DNA from: Pontederia crassipes
Taxonomy: Eukaryota > Streptophyta > Magnoliopsida > Commelinales > Pontederiaceae
Assembly: GCA_030549335.1 (NCBI GenBank)
Contig: CM060193.1
Location: 64,395,646 to 64,459,645 of the forward strand
Direction: 5' to 3'
DNA: 64,000 bases
Of the stretch, positions 48,141 through 59,440 are shown piece after piece. Under the pieces are notes generated by a model. That model did not search any database, had not been told where the DNA came from, and saw only the letters and a list, made by a program, of their open reading frames with translations. The position numbers and the translations under genes are program-made. Numbering within the stretch: position 1 is the first letter of the stretch; every line of letters starts with the position of its first letter.

Positions 48141-49210
48141 TGTGGACAGAGGGAATATATTGATTTATGTGATCAAAAGATAGGTTCACGATTTAATAAA
48201 GATAAAAGAGGAGGGTTGCCATTGCCTACATAGTTATGACAGTCATGTGTGACGTACTTCCTTACGGATGTAACCGCCTAGTGCAAGGTCATCTCCACCG
48301 AGAAATGTTACCATCTAGTGCAAGGTCATCCACACCTCTACGGATGTTGTCATCTAGTGAGAGGTCATCTTCACTGAGGGATGTTACTGCCTAATGCGAG
48401 GTCATCCTCCCCTATAGAACACCTATGATCTCTCACGGGCCCACCATGGTCTAGGTAGTACACACTTGTGTGTTTGCAATGGTGTTCTCTAAAAGTGAAG
48501 AGCTCTTCCAAATATAGACAAGATGAAAGAACATGAATGGCTAAAGATAAACGAAATGACTTTGTCCTTATGAACATGAATCATGAATCATGAATAATGA
48601 ATATGAACAATAAACATGAACAATGAACACAAACATAAATATGGAAAAGAAATGAAATGAAAAGGGTACGAAACTATGATCGTAACTTCCTCATTGATCT
48701 CCATTTATGATTCTCTCACCTAATGGATTTATATGTTTGTTTCATAACTTATTCTAATGGAATTTACCTATGACTATACGAACTCATACTTAGCTTTATG
48801 CTAATGGTTGAGCTTGTTCCCCTATGTGATCCCCATAGGTACATGAGATAATTGTGAGCTTGGTTGATATGTGTGCGGCGACTATAGTTTGGGTGGCGTG
48901 TGCACAGGATTATCTAGAGTAGTTATGGAGTCTTTCCCTTTCATCATATCAAGTTGTATTTTTATTTGGATGGGACCTATAGAGTTGTACTTATGGCATG
49001 GACTTTTATATGCCTTATGTTAAGACATTTGAATGTACTTTTATTTATTTAGCTTTCACATTTTCTTCATTCATTATTTTATTTTCTTTATTAAGTCTTC
49101 CACTTATGTGTCACTTCTCTTGATCATTTGGGGTCAAAGAAAGATCGAAGAGAGTAACGACCGATAAGGAGATTTTGTCACGTGACTTAGTCGAATTTCG
49201 GGACGTTACA

Positions 49211-49697
49211 TGTACATTTTGGAATATGATAATTTGGACCGACTTTTAGATGATTTGAGTTTCGCCGTTCGAGAACTAAGGAGAAAGAATCAAGCAAATT
49301 CGATCTATAACTCAATTTTTTATTTCCTTTTCAGCTTATATCTTATAAACTATTTAAAAATATTTTAATTAATGTAAAATAATATTTAAATACTTGAAAA
49401 TTATTTTATTCTTTAAAATAAATATTATATAATTATTTTTCAACATTAAATAATAAAAAATAAAAATAGATGTCGGGTACCTCGACCATGCGACTCAATC
49501 CAACTCGATTGTAATGTCGTTCCGAATTGGGTCGGGTTGGAACAGATCCATCCCATCAAAAAGGAGGACCCAACTCGACTTTGAACTAACATTCCCAACT
49601 CGTGAACATCTCTACCCAATTCAGATGCCTATCAGTGAAGAGTAAAAGTAAATAGAGAACACGCTAGGATTTTTCACAACATAGATTTGTATTCAGG
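49211..49697. other. No gene recognised
   Basis: AT-rich, with a CAACTCGA/TCGGGT-rich patch at 49470-49620 of a kind often seen in plant repeats but not assignable here. Confidence 0.4.
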
Positions 49698-49702
49698 AAT
49701 AG

Positions 49703-51143
49703 TGTCGCGAATTTAGAAACACTAGCAAACACACTAATCATTCATGTAATAAAATGATGAGTATAAAGTATCGTTCCCACGAGGACAATAAATAAACAAT
49801 AACTTCTCTTACTTATAAACTAAGAAAAAATAAAAAAAATATGTTTTATGAAGATAAGAAGAATAAATAATATAAATGTAAAGATATGATCAATGGGGTT
49901 TAAAAGTATAGAATTGATGAAAATGATTTATCTTGATTAATACCACCACTCATGTATGAATTTTGAGACAAAAGATGAAGAATTAATAAAGTAAAATTTC
50001 CAAATCGATTTAACCAATATTGCAAGCTTTAAATCCTATTTTTAAATCAATATAAAAGATTAATCATTTCAGTTTTTAATATAATTTATTAAATTCGAAA
50101 GCGCATTCAACTAGAATATAAAGTTAAGGGTTTTTTCAAGTCATCTTAACAATTACACAATTGGGTCTCTTGCGATTTCTCCAAGAGTGGCATGCAAGAG
50201 AAGAGTCAGAGAAAAAATTCTAAAGAATCTTAAAACTTCTTTCCAGATAATAAAAAGATTCAATGGACAAAGTCTCATAGCTACAATTAATAAAATCATC
50301 CAACATGCTATTGATCCATCAACTAATTGTACGAAGAATTCATAAAGAATAAGGTTCAATCAAGAAAATCCTAAAGAACTACTCCATAAAACTAGAGTAT
50401 ATCAATCTAAATAAATGTTCAAGAAAATGATAGAGAATAAAAGGAACTACTCCTAAATCTACCATCCTCTCTCGAGTTTCTGGTAGAACTTCGTTGTAGC
50501 CTCTGGATCGTTTTCATCAAACCTTCAACCTCTGATTTCTACCCTCCAAAGATGTTTTTTCCAGTTGATTTGGGGTCTTCTTATATAGTTTTCCTAGTAG
50601 CATTGCTTAATAACCGAAATCTTATAAAAAATGTGGATAAAAAATGGCCAAAATTACCGCCGTCACGGTCATGTCGTTCAAGTGGCATAGCCGTGACAAA
50701 AGGTTCTTCCATTATAAAGAAGCACGGCCGTATTTCTTAAATGCACGGTCGTGACAGAACGTAATTTTTCAGCCTTCATCTCCCATGGCCATGAACTTCT
50801 TCTGCACGAGTGTGACAGAACATGATTCTTCGTCCAAGGGTTGCACGATCATGATTACTCATCGCACGACCGTGACAGAATGTTCTTCCAAGCCTTCATG
50901 TAGAACGACCGTGCAGAGCAAGGCATGACCGTGAAAAGTTGATAGACGTAGTTTTCCTTGGCTTTCTCGTCCAAATTCCAATGCATTTTTGTTCCCTGCC
51001 ATAAATTTAACCAAGCTTAGGTAGTGCTAAATCTCAAGAGAACTTCTTTGTATTTAGAACAATTTTCCCACTATTAAAACACAAAAAGTATTCTAGGATT
51101 AGAATAAATTGGCCCAATAATTATGCATGAATTTCGTGCATCA
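49703..51143 (-). repeat. 3' LTR of the Athila element
   Basis: On the minus strand it begins TGATGCACGAAATT and ends AAATTCGCGACA, about 1441 bases. It carries the five-pair palindrome array at 50664-50933. Confidence 0.93.
50664..50933. repeat. Five-unit, 60-base array of paired palindromic decamers in the Athila 3' LTR
   Basis: CACGGTCATG-like decamers start at 50664/50686, 50723/50744, 50784/50805, 50844/50865 and 50904/50924. Within pairs the spacing is 20-22 bases. From pair to pair it is 59, 61, 60 and 60 bases. The most regular of the clusters in this window. Confidence 0.92.
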
Positions 51144-51157
51144 AATTCCCCAAGCTA
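51144..51157 (-). other. Polypurine tract of the Athila element
   Basis: The minus strand reads AGCTTGGGGAATT directly before the 3' LTR, the expected position of the plus-strand primer. Confidence 0.8.
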
Positions 51158-51402
51158 GATATTTTGCTTGTCCTTAAGAAATTTTGTCAGATAAGCCCTT
51201 GATCCATTGCCATCACCAGTATCTTTTCTCAAACCAGACCCAGCCTTACAAAATTCTCAACCTTTAACATTATTATTCCTGCATCATTTACATATTATAT
51301 TCATCCATCTCATAGAAATATCAATATTGAATCATAAGTCTTTTAGGAGCTTACTTTCATACTATTTTCAATTATCCTTTTTTTTTTGCTACGTATACAA
51401 TA

Positions 51403-51705
51403 CTCCTCCATATTGCACAAGATGATCCATGTAGCGAACTTTCGACTGACGGATCCCAGAGCAGATGCTCTTAGGTCACCAAGCAAGAATTCCCAACGGG
51501 TCTAATTACCCGGATACATCAAGGTTCCGGAGAGTACTTTATACTTTTAACTTGTTAGGTCATTGTGCTCCTCCATATTACACAAGGTGGTCCCTGTACC
51601 AAGCTTTCGACCGATGGATCCCAGAGCAGATGCCCTTAGGTCGCTAGACATGAATTTTCAACGGGTCTAATTACCCGGACACACAGGTTCCAGAGGGCAC
51701 TTTTC
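51403..51705. repeat. Tandem duplication of about 165 bases in the Athila 3' untranslated region
   Basis: CTCCTCCATATTGCACAAG at 51403 recurs, little changed, at 51568. GGATCCCAGAGCAGATGC and GGGTCTAATTACCCGGA are repeated in each unit. Confidence 0.85.
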
Positions 51706-52429
51706 ATTAAATTTATATAGCATGATTGTAAGCTCCAAAAAGACATCGTTCAAAAAAGATCCAAATATAATCAGGACTCATATCATAGTAGATAGCTTCA
51801 AAAATACATAATTAAAGAGTAGATTCATTTGCTCAGCAACAAACTCCTACCATTTCCTAATAATATAGTGATACTTGATAAAAAGGGCAATAATCAAATT
51901 TCATAGGATAAGCGATGCTAACATCGAACTTTAAGATAATAAAATATGTAACATGAGAAAGAGAAATGATGCACTGATAGAACTAAAGCAAGACACTGAC
52001 TTTATCAAAGAACTAATATGAGACCATAGCTCAACACTAAACTAAACATGCCATGCAAAAGGTTCCCCCATACTAGAAACTGAACACTGCCCACAGTGTT
52101 AGGCTCGACAAGCTAAAAAAAAAAGAAAATACAGAAGTGGGAAAATGTAAAATAAAGGGGAAAAGACAACCAAGGCCTAGGCTTCTGGAGGCGTCGATGG
52201 CGTCGATGGCACGACGTGGCCCTGGCTGAGATGATAAGCGTGCAGTCTCTTGGTGCTGGTGGCCAAGTCAGTGATCTACAACTACATAACATAAAGGAGA
52301 TCATAGATAGCATTAAAATCATATGCGGACGGTGACTAGGCTATATTTGACTCCATCTGTGCTGATGGCGAAGTATGGGAAGGGCTTGCCTCGGCATCAT
52401 GTGTCATGGAAGATCGGACCTACGGTACT

Positions 52430-53240
52430 GCCCCTAGGGCTGAGAACAACAACCAATTATCATGGTTAAACACCGTGAGTCGATCAACATCAACTGAAGG
52501 AATAGGCATAGAAAATTTATCGAACTTAAACACATCTGCTTTTGATTAATATCGTAGACAACTAATTGCATGGCATTAAGTGCATTTCTATTCAGAAATA
52601 TACTCCCCGAAATTTGAATGTCCTGCTCCAAATCAATGTGAAAGTGTTGGGCAATAGGAGTTATCAATCCACCTACAGTAATAATACCGCTACTCCTGAT
52701 TGCATTTTTTTGAAAGTGTCTAATCAATTGATCAACAATATCCACGACATCATGATTTAACATTGCCCAAATAATATATAACTAGAGTTGAGTGACTACA
52801 CCTTCACTGTTACCTTGAGGAAACATACCACATGAAAGAAACATGTGTACGTATCTCAAAATTGGGATCTGGATTGAAGTGCTTTTGGCTGTCCGTCCTG
52901 GAAACACCTTTTCTACGGTGATCTCATTCCAAAACTCCCTACTATCAAAATCAGCAATCTATTTTGTGAGGCCATCCACAGGAAAGTGGTAAATGTAGCA
53001 GAATTCCTCCTTTGTTAACCTGAATTCGCTATTATGCATCCTGAAAGTGATAACTGAATAATCTTTGTTAGTCGAAAAGGACGAGAGGAACTCAAGTGTT
53101 AATCTTTCGTATGTGAACCAGGAACTCGTGGCAAAGTGATGTAATCCAATATTTTCAAACATGAGCAGCACATCATCTTTCATAAAAAAAATTTCCATTC
53201 CATATGTAGAAAATGAGTGACGCTGAGACTGAGTGCCTTT
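52430..53240 (-). pseudogene. Athila env-position ORF (fossil)
   Basis: The minus strand encodes HHFATSSWFTYERLTLEFLS and ITFRMHNSEFRLTKEEFC, the pattern of the Athila-type ORF that lies between pol and the 3' LTR. Its role is unproven; it is called env-like from position. Only fragments survive. Confidence 0.65.
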
Positions 53241-53259
53241 AACTGATCAAATCATTTCC

Positions 53260-54110
53260 GTTGTTCAACATCTCGGAACTCTAAACAAGGGGGCTGTCGT
53301 ATCAAATCAGGTGATGCTTCACGTGCTTCATGCTGTGGCTGCTGCCTAGGACGGCGCAGAGGCCTCTTTCGTTTTGTTGCAGACATCTTACAGTCGAGAA
53401 CAGAAAGTGTGAAAGATGGAACGGCCATGCTACTATACTTCAGTGAAGGACGCGATATGTTGGACACAGCCGTGCTCAAGTCGACCCACGGCTTGGCGAT
53501 TTCTGCGGCGGTACGGCTGCTGGAGTATTTGAAGATGGCGACCGAGGGCGCGACGACGTCTGGGCGCTGCTGTGAGGTGGAAGTGGCGTCGAGTGTTGTA
53601 GAGATGTTGAATGGACGACGGATGTCAAAACCTGGTGGCAGACGTCGGACGGGCGGAGGTGCGGCCCTTCGGCGTCAAGGCGCTATTGAGGAAGATGGCA
53701 GAAAGGTGGGGTTCCTTCGGCTGTGGAAGAATCAGACGGCGGCCCATGCCGGTGGCGAAGGTCGGGCATTGGAGGAAACTCTAGTGACGGTGAGGTGCTG
53801 TGGACGAAGGAGATCGGGTGGGCGGCGGCTGCTCCTCCGGCGGTAGAGGCGGCGCGCGGCGAATGAAGGGGGAAGAGGACGAACGATGGCGTCGGGTGTT
53901 GGAAGAAACGTTCCAACGATGGCGAGGTGCTGTGGATGAAGGAGACCGGGCGGGCGGCGGCTGCTTCTCCGGCGGTAGAGGAAATGGACGGCGGCGGCGA
54001 GCGGCGGACGAAGGGGGAAGAGGACGAGCGATGGCGCGCGGCGGACGAAGATTGGTGTTTGGATTTAGGGCAAGGCTTTTTTCTTATATTTTTTTCTTTA
54101 TATAAGGTAT
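53260..54110. other. GC-rich insert-like region of the Athila element with a 130-base tandem duplication
   Basis: A GC-rich stretch lies in an otherwise AT-rich element. Two direct units, 53771-53900 and 53901-54040, share GGTGCTGTGGA, GGGCGGCGGCTGCT and AAGGGGGAAGAGGACGA. The overlapping Gly/Arg-rich frames on both strands have no recognisable domain, so I call no gene. It could be captured host sequence or an expanded spacer. Confidence 0.6.
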
Positions 54111-54177
54111 ATGGGGCACGGTTGGATGGTTGCCACACGTCCCTTCAAATCTGGGCCACGTATCCTAGAAGCTTGGG

Positions 54178-54371
54178 CACGGCCGTGATGCTCCCATGCA
54201 CGACCGTGACAAAAGCCTATTCTTCAGGTCTTAATACTGTCGTGAGAAGGGATTGCACGGCCGTGACCGAAGGTTCCTTTTCTGTGGTCCTCACGACCGT
54301 GTTTTATGGAAGCACGGCCGTGATAGAAGGATGATTCTATCGGCTTGCTTCACGGTCATGCTTGAATCGTG
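54178..54371. repeat. Palindrome-pair cluster in the Athila interior
   Basis: CACGGCCGTG-like decamers start at 54178/54199, 54235/54256 and 54292/54313, with a further one at 54351. The 21-base pairs repeat at 57-59 bases, the same design as in the LTRs, but located between the integrase region and the env-position ORF. Confidence 0.9.
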
Positions 54372-54479
54372 ACAGAGAATTTTCCTGAACATAAAGTTAA
54401 AAATAGTTAAAATTAAATCTAGTCCAAACTAAAGAATGAGAGGAAGTAAAAAGGGAAAGAGTTTTAGACAATGTAGTTC

Positions 54480-57400
54480 TAAGTTATAGTCGTTAGCTTG
54501 ACTTTTGCCCTTTCACCTTCAGGGTAAGGGCATTGAGTGGCCTTCCTTTTCAACCTTACCTCCAATGTAGCGCTTGAGACGTTGACCGTTTACTTTGAAA
54601 GAATTGCCTCCTGATATTGGTTGAACTTCAATGGTTCCATATGGAAATACCTAAACTACTCTGAAGGATCCTGTCCACCTAGATTTTAATTTTCTTGGAA
54701 AAAGTCTTAATATGCTATTATATAGAAGAACCTGTTGCCCTAGAATGAATTCCTTGGAAAGGATGTTCTTGTAATGGTTCTTTCTTTATATAGCTTGGCA
54801 TTCTCATAAGTTGTTTCCCGGATTTCTTCGAGTTCATTTAACTTCAGCAACCTGTCTGCACCAATGGCTTGCATATCGAAGATAAGAAATTTTATGTCCC
54901 AATATGCTTTGTGTTCTAGTTCTATAGAGAGATGGCATGCTTTTCCAAAGATTAATCTATATGGTGACATGCCTATAGATGTTTTAAAAGTTGTCCTGTA
55001 TGTCTATAATGCCTCATCTATTTTTAAAGATCAATCTTTCCTAGATGCATTAACATATTTTTCCAAAATTCGTTTGAGTTCTCTATTGAATATTTCTACA
55101 TGTCCACTAGTATGGGCATGATAGGGTGTGCTGACCTTATGAGTAATCCATATTTTTGCAAAAGACCTAAAAATAACTTATTGCAAAAGTGAGTGCTATT
55201 ATGACTAATAATCGTCCTAGAGTACTAAAACGAGTGAAAATATTTTTCTTTTAAAATTGGACCACCACTCTGGCATCATTAATAGGAGTAGCTATGGCCT
55301 CTACCCACTTGGACACATAATCCACGGCTATTAGAATGTATTCATTGTTCATCGACTTAGGAAATGGCCCCATGAAATCCCCCAAACATAAAAAAATATC
55401 ACAAATTAATATGTTATTTAGAGGCATTTCATCACGTTGAGAGATGTTACCCATTCGTTGACACTTGTCACACGATTTGCAGTAAGCTTGTGCATCCTTG
55501 AAGATGGTGGGCCAGTAGAATCCATATTATAGAACTTTGGCGGCTATCCTATTTGGTCCAAAATGTCTTCTCGGTCATGACAGTGACATAGGATACTTTG
55601 TACTTCATCTTCAGGTACACACCTCCTGATGACATTATCAACACACAATCAGAAAAGTATAGGCTCCTCCCATATGTAATGCTTGAGGTCAAAGAAGAAC
55701 TTGGCTTTCGAATCCATTTCTCTGCGAGGTAATTAGCAATATCAGTGAACCAGGGAATTTGGTCAAATATTTTAACCTTGTATAATGTTTCCACTGTGAA
55801 CATCCTCTCATTGGGAAATTCTTCTAAGATGTCACCCTCTTCCTCTGGAGGTGGTTCCAAATGGGATAACAAGTTTTCTGATCCATTCTTATCCTTCACT
55901 TCAACATCAAATTCCTATAATAAAAGTATCCAACGCAATAATCTGGGTTTGACTTCTTTCTTCTCCATTAGATGGCATATTGCTGCATGATTTGTATACA
56001 CGACCACTTTGGAACAAATTAAGTAAGATAAGAATTTATCAAAAGCATAAATGACAATTAGGAATTCCTTCTCTGTTGTGGCATAATTTAGTTGTGCCGA
56101 ATTCAGTGTTATGCTCGCATAGGAAATGACATAGAAAACTTTCTCCTTTCTTTGTCCAAGCATGATTCCAATTGCTTCATCGCTAGCATCGCACATCAAC
56201 TCAAATGGCAAACTCCAGTTTGGTCCTATTACCACAGGTGCATATATTAGCTTCTATTTCAAGATATTAAAGGCATTTAAACAATCATCATCAAAATTGA
56301 ATTTAACATCTTTAGACAGTAAGTTAGTTAAGGGTTTAGCTATTTGGAGAAGTCCTTTATGAAGCGTCTGTAAAATTCTGCATGTCCTAAGAAACTTCTC
56401 ACAGCCTTTACTGAAGTTGGGGATGGTAAATCTGCTATCACCTTCACTTTGGCCATGTCAACTTCTATACCTTGTTGAGAGATTGTGTCCAAGTACTATC
56501 CCTTCCTGCACAATAAAATGACACCTTTCCCAGTTCAAGGAAATGTTAGTATCTTCACATCTTTGAAGTACCTGAGATAAATTGACTAAACAATTATCAA
56601 TTGATTCTCCAAAAAGATTAAAGTCATCCATGAAGATTTCTAAGATCCTCTCATTCATATTTGAAAAGATGACCATCATACACCTCTGGAATGTTGCAGG
56701 GGCATTACATAATCCAAATGGCATTCTGCGATAAGCATAAGTGCCATAAGGACATGTACAATTTGGTTATAACTAGAATATCCATCCAAAAGCAATAATA
56801 TTTATAACTAGAAAATATTTCTAAAATTTGATTAATAAATGGAAGTGGAAAGTGGTCCTTATGGGTAGCATCATTTAATTTTCTGTAATCTATACATACC
56901 CTCTAGCCAGTAACAGTGCGTGTGGGAATGAGCTTGTCTGTGCATTCGTTATAACTGTCATCCCACCTTTCTTGGAAACCACTTGTACCGGGCTAGTCCA
57001 ACTACTATCAGAGATGGGGTAGCTTAATGACTTCCTTGTACACTACTTCCTTCAGCATTGGATTAAGTCTCCTTTGGAATTGGGTTACAGGTTTGTTGTT
57101 TTCTTCCATCAAAATCTTGTGCATGCAGATAGAAGGGGAAATCCCCTTGATATCTATTATACTCCAAGCTATGACCTTCCTGCGTTAGCGCAGTACTTTA
57201 AGCAACCTATTCTCCATTTCTTCTGTCAACCAGGAAGACACAATTACAGGAAACTTATTAGTTTCTAGAAAACAATATTTAAGATGCGAAGGTAAAGCTT
57301 TGAGTTCAGAAGTATGGTGTAGTTAGACTCCTTCATCCTCTATGTTGGAGTCTTCATTCATCATTGCTTCCTCCAATAATTCTTTAGATTTCTTTATTGA

Positions 57401-57760
57401 TTGATTAGCTAGTTGAAGGAGAACTCTTATTTCTCTAAATTGACCTGTGCCTAACTTTAAGAAGACCGAGTATGGCATCAAGTTGATGCTGGCACCTAAG
57501 TCACATAGAGCATTAGCACAAAAAAAATTTCCAATTGAACAGGGAATTGTGAAACTTCATGGAGCTTTCAACTTATGAGGAAGGTCTTGTTGATCAATAG
57601 CACAACAACTGGATGAAAGTTTCACCAATCCAAATTCCTCTATCTTCCTCTTTTTGGTCAGGATGTCCTTTAGGAATTTGGCGTAAGTTGGCATCTGCAA
57701 AATAGCCTCAGAGAATGGAATGTTAATATACAGTTGTTTCATAATTTCTAAGAACTTCAA
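54480..57760 (-). pseudogene. Athila pol region (fossil)
   Basis: From right to left it holds the protease region (about 57760-57440, after INIPFSEAILQMPTYAKFL), reverse transcriptase (about 57000-56450, with MPFGLCNAPATFQRCM and FMDDF), RNase H (about 56235-55915, with [14 protein letters not shown]), and integrase (about 55900-54740, with [19 protein letters not shown] and the C-terminal [14 protein letters not shown]). Protein similarity is clearly Athila-type. The region is interrupted several times. Confidence 0.88.
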
Positions 57761-57839
57761 AAATTGTTTATCTAATTTCTCCCTCTGATATTTCTATGGG
57801 TAAGGAAGTTTTCGAACTCTTTCCTTGTCAGACTTTTCC

Positions 57840-59291
57840 TAAGGTATATCCTCCTTAGGTGGTGTTGTGTTGTTCTGAGTTTCTTCCATAAGGAGCTCCT
57901 TTTCAACTTTTTCTTCCTGTGGAGATGTCAGTGCTTCAAGTGTTTGAGGGCCTTCTAGCTGAAGTCCACTTCTCAGAATGATTGCATTTGCTTGCTCTCT
58001 TGAATTTTTCTCTCTATTGCTAGGCAAGTTTTCTGACTGTCTTCCAAATATCATGTTTGCTAGTTGCCCAATATGAGTTTCCAAGTTTCTGATTGACGCA
58101 TCCTGATTAGTGAACTTAATCTCTACAGTGATAATAAATTTTGATAGGACATCCTCTAAATTACTCTGAGGTTCAGGACGAGGTTGATAAATAGGGGGTT
58201 GTGCTGGACCCCTATTGTTCACCCAAAAATAATTAGGAGGATTCCTCAGCCTAGTGTTATATGAATTGCCTCCAACATTGTTCTTGAAAGTATTATTGGA
58301 AACATAATTGGCATCCTCAAAATTTTGTTGATTAAAATTCATACTTGCTTGTCATTCATGATTAGGATGCCCTCCCCCACACATATCACATATGATGTTC
58401 GAAATTTTATTCGACTTTTGAATTATCAGCATATCCATTTTCTTTGCCAGGGCATCTAACTAGGATTGAATGTGGCTAGCGTTATCAATTTGATGAAATT
58501 AAACTTTTTTCGCTTTTGCATTTTCAAGGCAAGATTATCAAATAACTTGTAAAGATCTTCAGGGGACCTATCAACAATGATTCTTCCAGCAGTAGTGTCA
58601 ATTTTGTCCGTTATCTCAGCTGATGCCCCATTATAAAAATACTGAATTTGCTGGTAAAGTGGAATGTTATGATTTGGAACTTTGCTGATGAGATCTTTGA
58701 ATCTATCCTAAGCTTCATGCATAGACTCAGTTTCCTATTGGCAAAAAGAAGAAACTTCAGATAAACATTTAGCAGCCATTTGGGGTGGACAATATTTGTT
58801 AAGAAATGCTTGACGCATGTCATCCCAAGTTCTTATGGTGCCCATCAGTAGTGTAGCAAGCCAAGTGTAGGCTTTTCCCCTCAGAGAGAAAGGAAAAAGT
58901 CTTATCCGAACTGCATCATTAGTGACTCCTTTAAATTTGAAAGTTGAGCATAGTTGGATAAACTTTGTGATGTGGTTGAATGGATCCTCATCTCTATCTC
59001 CTCCAAAATGCGTATTTGATATCATTTAAATTGTCCCCTGTAGAATTTGAAAATTTTTAGCACCAATTTCAAGAAGTGTAATGCTCCCTCTTTCATCAAC
59101 CATTGGTCCATAGTGTAGTCTCTTATAGTTCTGTACACATGTGGAGGTAGTTGGTTTTCAACTTGTCTATGTTGATTTGTTATTTTCACAATAGTAGAAA
59201 TTCTCTTCTTTAATCTTCCGGCAGTTCTCTCTATCTCAAGATCAAACGCTAGTGGTCTGCCTTCGTGTATTATGCCTATGTCCCAAGGCAC
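57840..59291 (-). pseudogene. Athila gag region (fossil)
   Basis: The N-terminal part (about 59025-58735) has the retrotransposon-gag pattern DPFNHITKFIQLCSTFK and FPFSLRGKAYTWL. The C-terminal part (58342-57840) has the Athila-type NLETHIGQLANM and REQANAIILRSG. The region is fossil sequence with several breaks. Confidence 0.88.
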
Positions 59292-59410
59292 TAGTGCTAG
59301 AACACTTCAGGATGTGTGGATTATGAACTCTTCAATTCCTGCAACCACACCAATAAAAATGAATGGTAATAATTCTCAGATGAATAAGTAAGATAAGTAA
59401 TTAAGTATTA

Positions 59411-59437
59411 ACTATGTCCTCGGCAACGGCGCTAAAA
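59411..59437 (-). other. Primer-binding site of the Athila element (tRNA-Asp)
   Basis: The minus strand reads AGCGCCGTTGCCGAGGA next to the 5' LTR. It matches the complement of the plant tRNA-Asp 3' end except for one or two changes. Confidence 0.85.
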
Positions 59438-59440
59438 ACT

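Larger units (their letters stand above)
43846..49210. repeat. Large inverted repeat of LTR-like DNA, interrupted by a LINE
   Basis: The left end reads CGTAACGTCCTGAAATTTGAC and the right end is its inverse, GTCGAATTTCGGGACGTTACA. The arms 43846-44340 and 48855-49210 are inverted copies, and 44760-45010 is an inverted copy of about 48105-48260. Between them lie 44346-44659 and 48467-48854, which match each other in direct orientation, so this middle segment is flipped in one arm. The GGGACGTTACA end is like those of the solo LTRs, so this may be two LTRs of one family in opposite orientation. No clear target duplication is found (TGTTA against TGTAC). No retrotransposon proteins are seen. Confidence 0.65.

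Noticed and set aside
49470-49620. A hAT-like element suggested by CAACTCGA/GGGTCGGG phrases
   Set aside because: No terminal inverted repeats or 8-base duplication could be found.
50664-50933. A CRISPR-like array
   Set aside because: Units are short, degenerate and palindromic, spacers are themselves similar between units, and the array lies in plant LTRs.
53409-54334. Gly/Arg-rich frames in the GC-rich part of the Athila element
   Set aside because: Overlapping frames on both strands, low complexity, no domain; described as a GC-rich block instead.
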